A stretch of DNA of 64,000 bases from Favolaschia claudopus (taxonomy: Eukaryota; Basidiomycota; Agaricomycetes; Agaricales; Mycenaceae). The translations under genes and the position numbers were made by a program. Below the pieces are notes generated by a model that saw nothing but the letters and a program-made list of their open reading frames with translations, was not told where the DNA came from and made no database searches. The stretch covers positions 62,001 to 126,000 of the forward strand of contig JAWWNJ010000228.1 in assembly GCA_037176885.1 (NCBI GenBank), written 5' to 3'. Below are positions 1 to 11,893 of this stretch, one piece after another. The stretch's first letter is position 1. Each line of letters starts with the position of its first letter.

Positions 1-640
1 AGAACATAACATATAATTCTGAAGAGACAGAACGAAAGAGAGCATACACAAATGGGAGGGTAGGCGAAATATTGAAGACATTCGGGGTAACAGAGCCCTC
101 ATGAACAGAAGTTTTTGTTTCGCCCCGTCAAAAGTTGTCCATCAGCACCACCTTCCTAATTGAGGGGCCCTGTCAATGAGGTCTGTGTGTGATCGGACAT
201 TCCCGCGTGCCTCTTGTGCGGCTGAGTGAAAGGCAAGGTAGTGACGTAAGAGTGGACTTGTCATCATTGACAGCTGATCCCCGATGACAGCTGTCATTCT
301 CTTTTTCCTCCCGCTCTCGCGTCCGCTGGGGCGGCGACAGCGCATCGTTCTCCCTCGCCCTATCGCCTGCATTTTTGTCACCCTACCCACCCTTCGCTTC
401 CGCTTTTCCCTCTTTTCATCTTTACGCTGGGTCGCTCTGGGTCTCATTCCGACCCTCGGTGGCCTTTGCGTACGGTTTGGCCGTGCCTGCAGCCCACGCG
501 GAGCGCCGGAGACGAATGATCGCTCCCGGCCCCTGCCATCCCCGCACACACCCCAAAAATCCATCTCGCCTCCATCACCTTCTCAAATCCGACGATTACG
601 GCGACCTACCTTGCAGCGTATCAAAAAACAAAATCCTGAT
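1..640. other. No recognised feature
   Basis: Non-coding as far as I can see. A C/T-rich stretch lies at about 290-460. The overlapping open frames have no recognisable domain, and no repeat partner was found elsewhere in the window. Confidence 0.4.
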
Positions 641-859
641 CAGTGTTGGTGGATTCAGTCAATAATCTTGACCAATGCGGGGTCAATGACCCGGTCATTG
701 ACTCATTTGACGGCCTTCGACAGCTCAGTCACTGCCTGTGACAGCCGAGATGTTTCGGGAAGTTTCGTGAGCTTTTCAGGGGTCGGCGAATCCGAATCTG
801 AAGCCAGATTTCCAAAATTCCCGTTCGCCGGCAATCAACATTGTCGACTTTGCGTGTCC

Positions 860-1310
860 GGCACTGTATGGTTGCGGCCAACACTTTCAACTTTGTGACA
901 AACTTTTTACCCGATTTGAAAATCGCTACTAGTGCCCCAGTTTTACGTGGATTTTCCTGAAACTGTGCAGAAAGCATCAGAAGAGATGTACCTAGACACC
1001 TACTGGACCAAAAGTTTGAAAACTGCAAAAAATGTTTTTCACACACAGATTTCGCGCTTTTGATCCCGGGCCGGGCTTTACCCGGTGGCTGTGTATGTCA
1101 GTCACCTTCCTGTTTTGGTCCTCCAGCACAAAACGCCCACATTTTGTACCAAATGTCAGTTTGAGGAAGTTTTTTGCACCTTCTTGTAATGCCATACACC
1201 ACTCACAACACGTTCCGAGCCATCCGAGCCCATTTTTTTTTTTCTGAACCTCCACCAAATTTCGCGTTTTATTTTCCCACGGTACAACTCCCCTCGAAAC
1301 GAAAATTTTA
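860..1310 (+). repeat. Diverged repeat, related to 51660-52140
   Basis: Several landmarks occur in the same order and spacing here and at 51660-52140: a TATGGTTGCGG block, a GTGACAA block, TTTCGCGCTTTTGATC, GGTGGCTGTG and TTTCGCGTTTT. The intervening sequence is heavily diverged. No coding capacity was recognised. It is probably an old interspersed repeat of unknown class. Confidence 0.45.
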
Positions 1311-1313
1311 CTA

Positions 1314-2555
1314 AGATAGGCCTTATCCAAAGATCAAAACATGTTTCCCACGCCTTGAAATATTAGTATTAAGTCTCGTAGGTTCACATCCTTTCGAAGG
1401 CTTTTGTAACGGTCCGCTCCCGCGAATATTATTTCTTTTGTACACTAACTCGGCAAAAAAAATGTCCGATCGATATTCCGCATAATTTCTCAACAATGGA
1501 CATACATTTCGGCTTCAAATGACTTACAGTGTAGTTTGTAGAATCAAGGGGCATTATTCTGCCGCATTTGTTTTGCGGCAAAGTATGATGCGCCATCAAG
1601 CCGGCCACAACACAAAAAATCCGATTTTCCAGATTGCTCAGATTACAATTGATTTCAGAGCTGACTTTCTCGTTCTATAGCCTGAGATTCGCTGAGTATT
1701 TCTCCAAATTAGACCAAGCAAAAATATGCAGGCAAAAAGGCGCTACAGTGAGCGCAAAGTGGCCATTTTCGGCTATTTTGACCGGAATGTGCCGAAATTT
1801 GATCAAAATGGCAGAATTGTTCGCGTCATAGCGCTACAACGGCTCAACCTTTTTGCTTGGTTCAACTTGTGGAATTGCTTGGTTTGTCTTGAACTTTCGA
1901 CGTATGCACCTGGATTACCCTGAAATCGGTCACTGCAGAACCGGAAAATATCCTGTTTCGGTAGTTTCGCTCAGTTGATGCCGGATCAATAGACTTTGAT
2001 GATCTATTTGCGTGCAAAAATTCCGGCTCGGTCACTTCCACGACCTCCAACTTCGTTTCAGATGGAAAGCTCCATTTCCGTGCAAAAACGAAGCAAAAAC
2101 CGATCGGACATTTTTTTTGCCGAGTTAGTGTATTACTCTCACTAAATGACATTTCTTTGAATTTCTTTCCTTCCAGCTTACTGATTTACCGACCTTGCGG
2201 GCGCCAAGGGCGCCGCGCAAGTTACTAACGCTCCTTTAGCTTGGGGATCACGGAGCAGCTCCGTGATCCTTTCTTTTTCCGTTGCTTACTGATGTGGTAT
2301 ATAAGTCCTGTAGTTCCGTAGTTAGTAGGCTAGAGAATAGTATCCCTACGCCACTCACCTCGTCTGAACGCCCTTCTGAGACGACTCTTCTGTGTGCCGG
2401 AACTAGCTGCCATCGTTAGGTCTACTTTGGGCAGCTCTTCGTCACAGCTTTGCCGGGCCAGAATGTTTAATTTTGCCCTACGAGACTTAATACTAATATT
2501 TCAAGGCGTGGGAAACATGTTTTGATCTTTGGATGGATATGGATAAGGCCTATCT
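1314..2555. mobile_element. Non-autonomous TIR element with TA target site
   Basis: Terminal inverted repeats of about 67 bp face each other at 1314-1380 and 2479-2555. They start AGATAGGCCTTATCC and match perfectly except for a 12-bp insertion in the right arm (a small ATGGAT-type duplication at about 2533-2544). TA flanks both ends (1312-1313 and 2556-2557), as in Tc1/mariner-type insertions. There is no transposase. A second element is nested inside at 1443-2130. Confidence 0.75.
1443..2130. mobile_element. Nested MITE with Tc1-like ends
   Basis: A perfect inverted repeat of about 30 bp (CACTAACTCGGCAAAAA...) closes this 688-bp segment, with TA on both sides (1441-1442, 2131-2132). The ends resemble those of the Tc1 copies at 46242-48191 (CACTGACTCGGAAAAA), so this is probably a non-autonomous relative. 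It lies entirely inside the 1314-2555 element and is therefore younger. Confidence 0.75.
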
Positions 2556-2870
2556 TAATAAAACCGCATTCTGCGGTTCTGAATCTGCAATCTGGAGTGG
2601 ATTTGACCGAAATTACGGCTTTGTCGGAAAAATCAAAAAAGGATTATAAGGCCTAATTAGGCCTTGCAAGGCCGTACAAGGCCGTTAGGTAAAGTGGTCA
2701 CGGTCACGATTGAGGCCGTTGCCTTGAAAAAATCGTGACGCAGCACGTTTTCTGCCTGGAAACATATACATTGACAATTGAGTCTGTTTACCTTTTGAGC
2801 TGCTTATTAGCCGAAATCCCTCGAAAATGTAGTGAATTCAACGATTTGATGACTTCTTCATGAATTTTTT

Positions 2871-2963
2871 GAGCCAGATGGTTGCCTCCCAAAGGCAACC
2901 ATTGGGAGGCAACCATCTGGCTCAGAGGCAACCATCTGGCTCAGAGGCAACCATCTGGCTCAC
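2871..2963. repeat. Long hairpin followed by 19-bp tandem repeats
   Basis: Perfect 22-bp arms at 2871-2892 and 2902-2923 flank a 9-nt loop. The right arm runs into three tandem copies of a 19-bp unit (AGGCAACCATCTGGCTCAG) at about 2907-2963. No gene overlaps it. Confidence 0.75.
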
Positions 2964-3252
2964 GGCGGGTCGGTTGCCTGAAAACAAGGCAATCATTTTG
3001 TCACGGTCATGTAAGGGCAACAGCTGCCAGGGCGTGAGACCCGAGGTACTCAAGAGTCCAACAAGCACTGGGCAGAGGGAGAATCCTTAGAGAACAGAGT
3101 AAGGAGTCTCCATGCCCAGGCGTCACAGTAAAAGGGCGCGTGACGCGTGACTTCTCACGGGGTGTGAGAACTATGTAGTAGCACAGCATCTATGATGTGA
3201 TATCAATGATCAGATGATCCAACAGTAGCAGGGAGCCAGGGATATGCCCAGA

Positions 3253-4625
3253 CACAGCCGTGTTTCCTCAATTTATCGGGCCGACAAGTTAATTGTTTAG
3301 TTCTAAGTTTCTCATTTGGAATATGGGTCCCAGAAATTAGTTAGAATGCATTTGATTTCTTGGCGCTAGAAACATAACTAGATGATATACTTTCTTGTCA
3401 TATATCTCAACCCAATAAATCTGTTGTATCCTGACATCTTTGCTGAGCAAATAAACCAGCGGACTGAGACTAGATTTAGAGTCCCCAGACACGCTTCAAG
3501 ATATGTGGGGTTTTCTGTGTATCAGAAACTTGAAGTTTCTGGACTCATTTGAGTGCCAGATAAATTGGACTAAAAACTTAGGATTTCAAACAACATTAAA
3601 TGTATCTGCAGGCTCTGCCAAATACATTTACTGGGGTCTAAAACTCTAAGTTTTCGGTCTGATTTCCTCGACTTATAAATGAGTCCAAAAAGTTCAAGTT
3701 TCTTGTACGTAGGAAACTCCACATACTGTAGCACTTTGTATGGGTGAAACAGACCCTCGAGCGTGACTGGAAACGCTACGCATGGAAACCAGAAACGGCC
3801 TCAGCGTTATGCGTGACACCATAGAGTTTTGGAAACGGGCGGGCAAACACCGATAAAATCTATTTCCAAACCGTTTGAACGGATTCTGGGCAATTTTTAG
3901 CTCTCGTTTATGCTTTCTTTGTATCCATAGCCCTTTGTAATTCCGTAATACTTTTTCATGAACACTGCGCCGTGGCGCACGCTCGGACACCCAAACCAGC
4001 GACGGGTCCACCACAAGCCCTCTTCGAGCGACTAGTTAAACTACCTCGGCCAGCTTCTGGTACACCTTCCCAGCACCTTGCTCGTGGTCTCCGATGCACC
4101 GTACCGGTTCTATCTTGACGAAGATTGTAAAGAGTGATTGAGTGCAGTGAGGAGGAGGAGGGTTATAGCCAAGTTATAGCAGTAGATTCAGCTAGATTTT
4201 ACAGCCACAAACATGATAATTCGACATCTTTGTATGTCACGCAGTCCTCAGGGAAACCACCCGACCGTTATGCGTTACCGTTGAAACGAAACAGGGCGGG
4301 CGTTACGCATTACGTTTCACCCATACAAAGTGCTACAGTAGTTGGAAGCATTTTTTAGGACACTAAATCTAACCTTTACTGTCTCATTTATCTGGGACTT
4401 GTACTCTCTAAATTGTGCACGGTTCATTTGCTTCTGAAAGCTATGAGGATACAATAAATTTATTGGACTTAGATAGGGGACAGGAAGTTACATTATCTGG
4501 TTACATTTTTGGCGACAATAAATCAATTGTATCTCAGCTGATTTTTGGGACGCATATTCTCAATGAGAAACTTAGAGCTTAACAATTAACTTGTCGGCCC
4601 GATAAATTGACGAAACGCGGCTGTG
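3253..4625. mobile_element. TIR element with ~85-bp inverted repeats
   Basis: Starting CACAGCCG at 3253 and ending CGGCTGTG at 4625, the ends form inverted repeats of about 85 bp with a few mismatches (core ATTTATCGGGCCGACAAGTT). No transposase or clear target duplication was found, so the superfamily is unknown. A 613-bp element is nested inside. Confidence 0.7.
3726..4338. mobile_element. Nested 613-bp MITE with TA target site
   Basis: Perfect 25-bp inverted repeats (CTGTAGCACTTTGTATGGGT...) close the segment, with TA on both sides (3724-3725, 4339-4340). Non-coding; it sits inside the 3253-4625 element. Confidence 0.75.
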
Positions 4626-4659
4626 AGAAGAGGGAGGACCACAATACTGGTCCAGAGAT

Positions 4660-5500
4660 CGTAGACCGACGAAGGCCCGGAGATACCCTGTGGTCCGGCG
4701 AGCGTGGGAAACCGGAGCCGGTATCCGGAGGGCCGGAGCTCGGGGCCCGGAGGGTCGGAGGACCGGAGGAATAGAGCCCAGGGAACCCGGGAAGGGCGCT
4801 ATGGTGCGCATCGCCAAGTCACCACCAAATAGGTCCCATCAATGATGCCATCATTGATGTCTCAAATCGCCCAGGAACAGAAAATAAAACTTAATATTAC
4901 ATTTTTGGCCCTGTATATCGATGAGGTCCGTCCTAAAAACGTTGGGGGAGCAGTATAAGTTGTTGCAAAGCACTTACCTATGACTTTGGGAAGCTTTCGG
5001 TCAGTGTCCGAATTTGTGACTACCCAATATGGGTAGGCTCCGTAAGCACACGTGAGTGATTGATTGATCGCATCAGTGATGTCTCAAATCCATGCCGTGA
5101 AAAATATATTTATTGTGAGTTTTGAGCGGATGAGAAATTCCTCTAGAGGGTTTAGTCTACTATCTAATCGGAGTGTTTTGACCAGAGGATCAAGCGTGGG
5201 AAGGCTCTGATGTGGTGTAATAAATTCTGTTCCTGTTTGGTGGTGTTTAGGCGATGCGCACCATAGAGCCAGGGCGAGACAGCGGGAGCATCGAGGCTTG
5301 GGTGACAGAACCGCTGGGGCTTGGCCCAGTTCCGGGGGAGCGTGGGAAGCCGGCCCGGGAACCGGGGGACCGGAGCCAGAAGGCCGGAGGTCCGGACGAC
5401 CAGAGCTCGGGGTACCAGAGCTCTCGGAGGGCTAGAAGTCTGACCGGAAGACCAGTCGGGAACCGGGTTGCGCTGAGCACTAGCTGTAGGAGCGCAGGGT
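4660..5500. repeat. GC-rich degenerate CCGGAG repeats split by a MITE
   Basis: Two GC-rich blocks (4660-4798 and 5267-5500) share a degenerate CCGGAG-like word and longer words such as GAGCGTGGGAA and GAGCTCGGGG. They are separated by the MITE at 4799-5266 and read as one older repetitive block. Confidence 0.5.
4799..5266. mobile_element. 468-bp MITE
   Basis: Inverted repeats begin CTATGGTGCGCATCGCC at both ends and extend about 35 bp with a few mismatches. No open reading frame of note and no certain target duplication. Confidence 0.65.
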
Positions 5501-5641
5501 CGACAGGAGTGAGGAGGGGAACGGAGGCATACTGTACGTAAGGACAGCGGCCTCTACGTCAATAGGCCATGCACAGGGAACGGGGGGTCGGAAGGAGGAA
5601 GATGTGACGAAGGGGGAAGTCTGGAGGGAGTAGTGTTTCCA

Positions 5642-6491
5642 AGAAGTATTTGTCATGAAATTCAAGATCATCGTCTTGAAATTCAAGATATTCCTGACGT
5701 TTCGTTAGAATACACCTCATGAATTTCGAGACTCGTTTCATGATGCTCCAAAACTTCTCAAAGTCACAAGGTGCGATACCGCACTCATATTCAACTGTGG
5801 GACCACATTCCAGAGCGCCGCCGCCGCCGTCACTCTCGCCAACACTCTGCTGTAACGGACTACGCCTCCTTCCCTACGTCACCGCCCTCTAGGATCAATC
5901 CACACCGCCATATCGAGCTAGATCTCTCTGCAGTGCGCAAGACTCTCGATGAAGTGATTGGGCAGGGTATCATTGTGAGTGATACTGCGAGAGTGCATTG
6001 CAGCTCATTAATGTGCTCTTTCCCTGACGTGGTAATTTAGCTCTCTGATGACGACAGAGCATTCAGTCTAACCCGGTGAGTTGCTTCCCTTTTCTACTTT
6101 CATTCTCCGTAGTGTGCTTCCGAGCCACGCAAGCTTTTTTTGAAGGTCAGAATGTTATTATACTAGTAGTACTGCAACTGTATTGTCCATTACCTGAAAT
6201 ATATCCTGTTTTATACCTCTTGCATGGAGTTTCATAAGGAGTAAGGCGTCGGGATAGCTAGCCAGGCTTGGTGGTACTTCCGGACGAATCATTGCGAAGG
6301 TCATGACAAAATGTCATAAAAAAACGTTAGAAACGGGCCCACAGTCGTTAGGAATTTCAGAACCCCGGATCGTAACGTTTCGTCATGAAATCCGACGAAA
6401 GCTCATGAAATTTAACACAAATGACGATGAAATACCTAACACAAGGTCCTGAACAACATCATGAATTTCAAAACCTTCCCTCTGCACAGTG
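5642..6491. mobile_element. CACTG-ended element, 5' truncated copy
   Basis: Near-identical to the element at 42303-43400 over its whole length but lacking about 250 bp that the other copy has at roughly 42458-42705, and lacking the terminal CACTGTG at the left. The right end (GCACAGTG at 6491) is kept. It retains the gene-like segment described for the other copy, including the putative intron. Confidence 0.7.
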
Positions 6492-6900
6492 GAAGGCTGG
6501 AGTGATGCAAGGAATAGCGGAGCGGGTCGGGGAAGCGGGGGGTTCCCCTGACAGAGTGATGCAAACCCTTCATCTAAAGCTGTGGTAATTGACTCTGGGG
6601 CTTCTACCACCATGACACCAAATGAGGCATGGTTTGAGACAGGTTCTTATAAAGTACTCACTCCACCAAAAAGGGTGCGGCTTGGTAATGACACATATTG
6701 TGATGCAGTTGGAACCATCCGTCTATCTTGCAAAACAAAGCGAGGGATGTCTGATGTCTCTCTACGTGCATTACATGTCCCATCCTTTGGTATCACACTT
6801 GTCGACGTCTCAGTGCAACAAATGGCTAAAAAGGGATACAATTGCATGTTCGAAGCAGATGTCTGCATTGTTCGAAACCCAAAAGGGCAAAGAATGATTA

Positions 6901-7395
6901 GGGTTATTCACGATAGCCTTTTAGCCCTCCTTTTTGCTTCCTTTTTTGCTTCCCTTTTGCTCTCCTTTTTCTCTTCCTTTTGGCCCATTTTACAGTTCAG
7001 TCAAAAAACCTCCATAGAACTTCTTTCTTTTTGTCAAGTTTACCTTTTTGCACTTCTCAGTATCACAGGCAACATGTACTATGCACTACTACCAAGGAAC
7101 GAAAGAAATGCGAAAAAGGGAGGCAAAAATGAGATCAAAATGGCTGAAAAAGGACGCTCCGGACGGAGCGTTCACGATAGCCTTTTTGAGCTCCATTTTT
7201 GGTGCCATTTTTTCTACTATTTTGGCTAAAACTCACCGTTTGACTTCATTCTTTTTGCCAATACACCCTTTTTGACATTCTAAATGAAAAAGGGAAAAAA
7301 AACTCGAAGAAAAACGAAGAGAAACCCAAAAAGGACGAAAAAGGAGAACAAAAAGGAAGCAAAAAGGAGCGGAAAAAGGCTATCGTGAACGACCC
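6901..7395. mobile_element. MITE with TTCACGATAGCC ends
   Basis: Inverted repeats starting GGGTTATTCACGATAGCC at the left and GGGTCGTTCACGATAGCC at the right extend over about 35 bp. TA lies on both sides. A further internal copy of the end (GCGTTCACGATAGCC) at about 7167 follows a short palindrome, suggesting a composite or internally duplicated element. Confidence 0.65.
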
Positions 7396-7512
7396 TATTT
7401 GAAGCCAAGCATCGGAAGGGACTGTACCACATTGTCTATACTCCTTTGAGTGAAGATCCACATGCACTATTTGCTATGGATATCAATCATCTTCATCGAA
7501 TATCTGGTCATA

Positions 7513-10500
7513 AGGTACTCCCCATCCACCTTCGACGAACATCACGTGGTCAAGTGTGACAACTTCCTTTTTCGGACAGACCCGATACAAAAATCTGTAG
7601 AATTATGCTCTCGTCATATTAGCTCAAATCCTTCGACCAAAACCTTTAAAATTAGTCTATCTACTGTCGTAAATTCTGGTAGAATCAAATCCTTCGAATT
7701 GGTCCAGGAATTATCAAATCTCCGTCAAAAACAGCACTTTCTCCGCCAACGCGTTGTCAAATCTGCCCATGGGAACCTACTCAAGGCGCCGCAAGACCCA
7801 GGCAATGAACCTCCTTCAAAACATAAGCAATGGCACCAAGCGGGTGTGGGAGGAGCTCAGTCCCAAGAAGGTAACCAAATGGCTTTCACCGAAAAAGAGA
7901 CGGAAAGAAAATAGCTGCGCAGAGGTGTGTCAGAAACGTCGGATCCATTACTCACTGTTATATATTCACCTAGAACACAAACGACGCGACAATTGATACT
8001 GAAGATATGTTAATTGGCGCGTTTGACGCGTCGAGTGTGGACGCGTCAAACACGGTCAACGCGCCAAGCCATCAATACCCGGTAAACCCTTTTTACGCGT
8101 CGATGGACTGTTTCTCTGTGCCTGGACCTACACATCTTCCATCGGGTGCACCACCTGCCCGTGAACTCTTGTGGAAGCTGCCCAAAGTGACAATTGAGGA
8201 AGTTGAGGATGAGGATGATCGCCGGTCCACCAATACTTTCCCTCCTGCGGCCTGTGATTCTTCCCCAGGCATATCCAGCGATGATCCCCGGAACTGTCTT
8301 GACGTCCCCGAGGAGGAGGATGAGCTGAAGGCAACATCACCAGTGTTTGACGATGACTATCCCCGCCCATGTGCCCCTCAGTCTTTTTTGAATGGTGTGC
8401 ACGAGCAAGCAACACGTCCCGGTGCATGCCGCAGGGCACCAGATCTTGGAGAAGCTCGGGCTGCTCTGGATTGTGTGCAGAGATTTCTACGTGGGGAACT
8501 ACGTGGCACAGACCTTTTTGGATTGCGCGGAGTTGGCTACAAGGATCCCGCCATCAGTCCTTTCACGCGGAATCGACTAATGGGAATCCGAACAATGCTG
8601 AATTTCTATGTGACCCCAGGACTAGCCACTTATGCACGCTGGGGTGACTCTGCTCACTTAGCTGCCTGTGGTCTTGGGCGCGGGGCTTATTGTGCTCGTG
8701 TATTGGCATTACTTTCTCGTCAATTCATTCTCAACCGCGAAGTTATGGACGTAAACCCGTATGGGGAGTGGAATGAGAGCATGCTCGCTGACGAAGATCT
8801 TGCCAACGACATCAGACTTCATCTTCAGTCGCTTGGGAATGAGATTACGGCCAATAAACTTGTGGAATATCTGAACAGCCCTGCTGTCAGAGAAGAACAT
8901 AACATTGATAAAGAAGTATCTCTAACTACAGCACGCCGATATTTAGACGAGTTGGGATACAGGTGAGAATACCTCTTCGTGCCTTTTGTTTCATTTCATA
9001 CTCATGCCAAAATTTAGATTCAGATCTGCCCCAAAGGGACAGTATGTTGACGGACATGAACGGCCAGACGTTGTTTATTACCGGGACAATATTTACCTCC
9101 CTCGCTTGTTCGAGCTTCAAAAGCGTACAGTCGTCTTTGACAATGATGGAAAGCCTATCCCAAACAACTACACTCTGCTGGGCCGGCGTGTCATCCTTTG
9201 GTACCACGACGAGAGCATTTTCTACGCCCATGACCGGCGGCGGGAAAACTGGTATCACAAGGACGCGCCGGCAAAACCATACCGCAAAGGCGAGGGCCAT
9301 TCATTCATGATCGCCGACTACTTTTCCTCCGATTTTGGCTGGCTACGTGATCCCAACAATCCAAAACGAAATGCCCGTCGGAGCATGCGACCGGGAAAAG
9401 GACGAGACGGTTATTTCACGTCCGAAGAGGTTCTTGAGCAAGCTTCGACAGCTCGCGCGCTTGTCAAAGAGCTTTGGCCCGACTTTGATCACGTCTTCAT
9501 TTACGACAACGCTACCACACATAAAAAGCGTCCCGACGGCTCCCTCTCTGCAACCGGAATGCCGAAAGCCCCCTCTGGTACACGAAAAAACCACGAGTCG
9601 GCGAATTTCCTCGTTGAGGTTAACAAACGGGATGCCGAAGGAAAACTGGTCTACGACTCCAAGCGGAATCTGGTCAAGGAGAAGATTAAAATGACTGGCG
9701 CACATTTTGACGGTAAATCCCAGGATCTCTATTTCCCCGACAACCATCCTCGCCATCCCGGCAAATTCAAAGGCATGAAGCAGATTCTCGAAGAGCGCGG
9801 CATGCACGCCGAGGCCCAGCTGAAGAAGGAATGCCCTTCATTCAAATGCGCGGATCAAAGTGACACTGCCAAGTGTTGCTGCAGGCGCGTCCTCTACAAT
9901 CTCCCCGACTTTGCGGCTGCAAAATCTGTGCTTGAAGAACAATCTGAACGGGAGGGAGTTGAGATTTTATTTCTTCCGAAATTCCACTGCGAGCTGAATC
10001 CCATCGAAATGGTGTGGGGCTATGCTAAGCGGGTTTATCGCTTGAAGCCGGAGTCATCTCGTGAGGATCAGTTGGAGAAGAATACGATGGATTCATTGGA
10101 GGAGGTTCCGCTACTGAGTATGCGACGGTAGGCAATTGACTGTATAATCTGTATTCACGCTGAATGCTTTGGTAGATTCGTCAACCGTTGTCATCGCTTC
10201 GGTGATGGATATCTGAATCATAAACTCACCGGAAGGCAAGCAGCGTGGGCTGCAAAGAAATACCACGGACATAGAACATACCCAGCCACTATTTTAGAAG
10301 AACTTGACGAGGCAGGCATCCACTAATCACCGAAACAAGCCAATTTGGGCAAAGATCTTGTAATTCACTCATACAGAAAAGCCTTAGGGCTCTAGTTTTT
10401 TCGCTACAGCTTGTATAGTTACTTATCTTGGATTTGGTCGAGGGAAATCGCCTCGCAGTACCTAGTTGTCCCAATATTATCTTTCTCTCTCAACGTGTCC

Positions 10501-10561
10501 CTAAATGGAAGTGTGACCGTCACGTCATGTGATGTTCGTCGAAGGTGGATGGGGAGTACCT
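7513..10561 (+). mobile_element. Complete DDE transposon with TA target duplication
   Basis: Inverted repeats of about 36 bp (AGGTACTCCCCATCCACC...) with at most a few mismatches lie at 7513-7548 and 10526-10561. TA flanks both ends (7511-7512, 10562-10563), the signature of the IS630-Tc1-mariner group. The element is 3049 bp and contains one four-exon gene with no visible stop or frameshift. It interrupts the copia remnant. Confidence 0.85.
7772..10326 (+). CDS. DDE transposase (Tc1/IS630-type, long variant)
   Basis: I read exons 7772-7924, 7974-8962, 9018-10127 and 10176-10326, giving 800 codons; the introns are 49, 55 and 48 nt, all GT..AG and phase-consistent. The protein starts MGTYSRRRKTQAMN, has a basic N-terminus and an acidic stretch (about residues 110-185), then an RNase-H-like DDE core: D445 in HDES, D544 in YDNATTH and E711 in LNPIEMVWG. 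The 166-residue gap between the second D and the E is far longer than the 34 of Tc1. A Cys cluster (CADQSDTAKCCCRR) sits in that gap. The C-terminus ends RQAAWAAKKYHGHR. I recognise this as a transposase type widespread in agaricomycetes. It is probably intact; activity is not shown. A shorter start at 8007 or 8103 is possible if exon 1 is not used. Confidence 0.8.
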
Positions 10562-11893
10562 TACAAATTTCCAACTACTCGGTGTTACAAAAAGTGACCG
10601 ACAAGGTGCCATTTTAGGCCGAATCGTGTAGTATTTTGTTGGTTCAAGCACATAGGAATGTTCATTGGGATGTTCTGTACCCATTTGTATGGCAGTTTGG
10701 GAGAAACGACGCCGCGAATGTCTCGCACCAGTCGGTTCAATCTGACAGCTAACATTTTGCCTTATTGAGAAGAAACCATTTGCCGCACCGAGGTTCGCCT
10801 GGAGGCTCGTGCTGCCCGCCGAGAGTCCCGCCTGGCGGCTGAGATCCTCCGGCAGCTCCGACTTGGTCCCCTTCCGTCCATCTGTGCCATAGACTTAGGC
10901 GAAGATGAATACGATGACCTGCCCGAGCTGTTCCCGGACTACGAGGATGATGACGAGGATGATGTGGATGAAGTGGATGATGCGGATGATGTGGATGACC
11001 CCCTTGAGCCGGGAGACCGGGTGTTCTACACCCAGTTCCTGCCTTCTGAGGATATCCGTGCTGGAAGCACCGTCTCCCAGCGCCTGGCTGAGGCTTACGC
11101 CAAAAACTCAGCCCCGGCGCGCTCGGACGTTCCCGAATGGGCCCGAGAGTTTGACGATGTTTTCAACAAGGAGTCCTTTGACTCACTGCCTAAACGCCGG
11201 TCCTGGGACCATGACATTGAGCTCGTGCCGGACTCTAAGCCCACGAACTGCACGGTCTACCCAATCTCGCCTCTCGAACAGAAGGAACTTGATGCCTTCA
11301 TCGAGGAGGGACTTGGCACTGGCCGGATTCGACCGTCAAAATCACCTATGGCCTCACCCGTCTTCTTCGTCAAGAAGAAGGACGGCGGACTTCGGTTCGT
11401 ACAGGACTATCGAGCTCTAAACGCTATGACCGTGAAGAATCGCTACCCGCTCCCCTTGATCAATGACCTCATCAACCGACTCAGGGGAGCCCGGTACTTC
11501 ACGAAGCTCGATACAACGTTCGAATCCGTGAAGGCGACGAGTGGAAGGCAGTGTTCCGGACCAACCGGGGACTGTTTGAGCCGCTGGTCATGTACTTCGG
11601 TCTGACCAACTCCCCTGCAACCTTCCAGACCATGATGAACGACATCTTCCAGGATCTTATCCTCTCTGGCGACGTCATGGTCTACCTCGACGATATTCTT
11701 ATTGCCCACTCAGACATCCGTCGGCACCGAGAGATCGTTCGAGAGGTCCTGCGGAGGCTTCGCGCAAAGAAACTATACCTTCGAGCCGAGAAGTGTGAGT
11801 TTGAGCGGACCTCCGTTGAGTACCTCGGCGTGATTATCTCCCACAACCATGTCGAGATGGACCCTGTAAAGGTTGCAGGAGTGGCAGCTTGGC

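Larger units (their letters stand above)
6562..10625 (+). pseudogene. Ty1/copia pol remnant split by two insertions
   Basis: About 6562-6898 encodes an aspartic protease segment with an IDSGAS motif, as in copia polyproteins. After the MITE at 6901-7395 a segment (7398-7510) reads HLHRISGH, matching the GAG-pre-integrase region. After the transposon at 7513-10561 the frame appears to continue briefly (10562-10625). Integrase, reverse transcriptase and LTRs are absent, and the join across the first insertion is out of frame, so it is dead. Confidence 0.65.

Noticed and set aside
284..898. A 204-codon plus-strand frame
   Set aside because: Low-complexity C/T-rich DNA, no domain, no splice context and no repeat of the frame elsewhere.
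8026..8101. Three ACGCGT boxes taken as a promoter of the transposase at 7772
   Set aside because: With exon 1 at 7772-7924 these boxes fall inside coding exon 2, so a promoter role is not supported.
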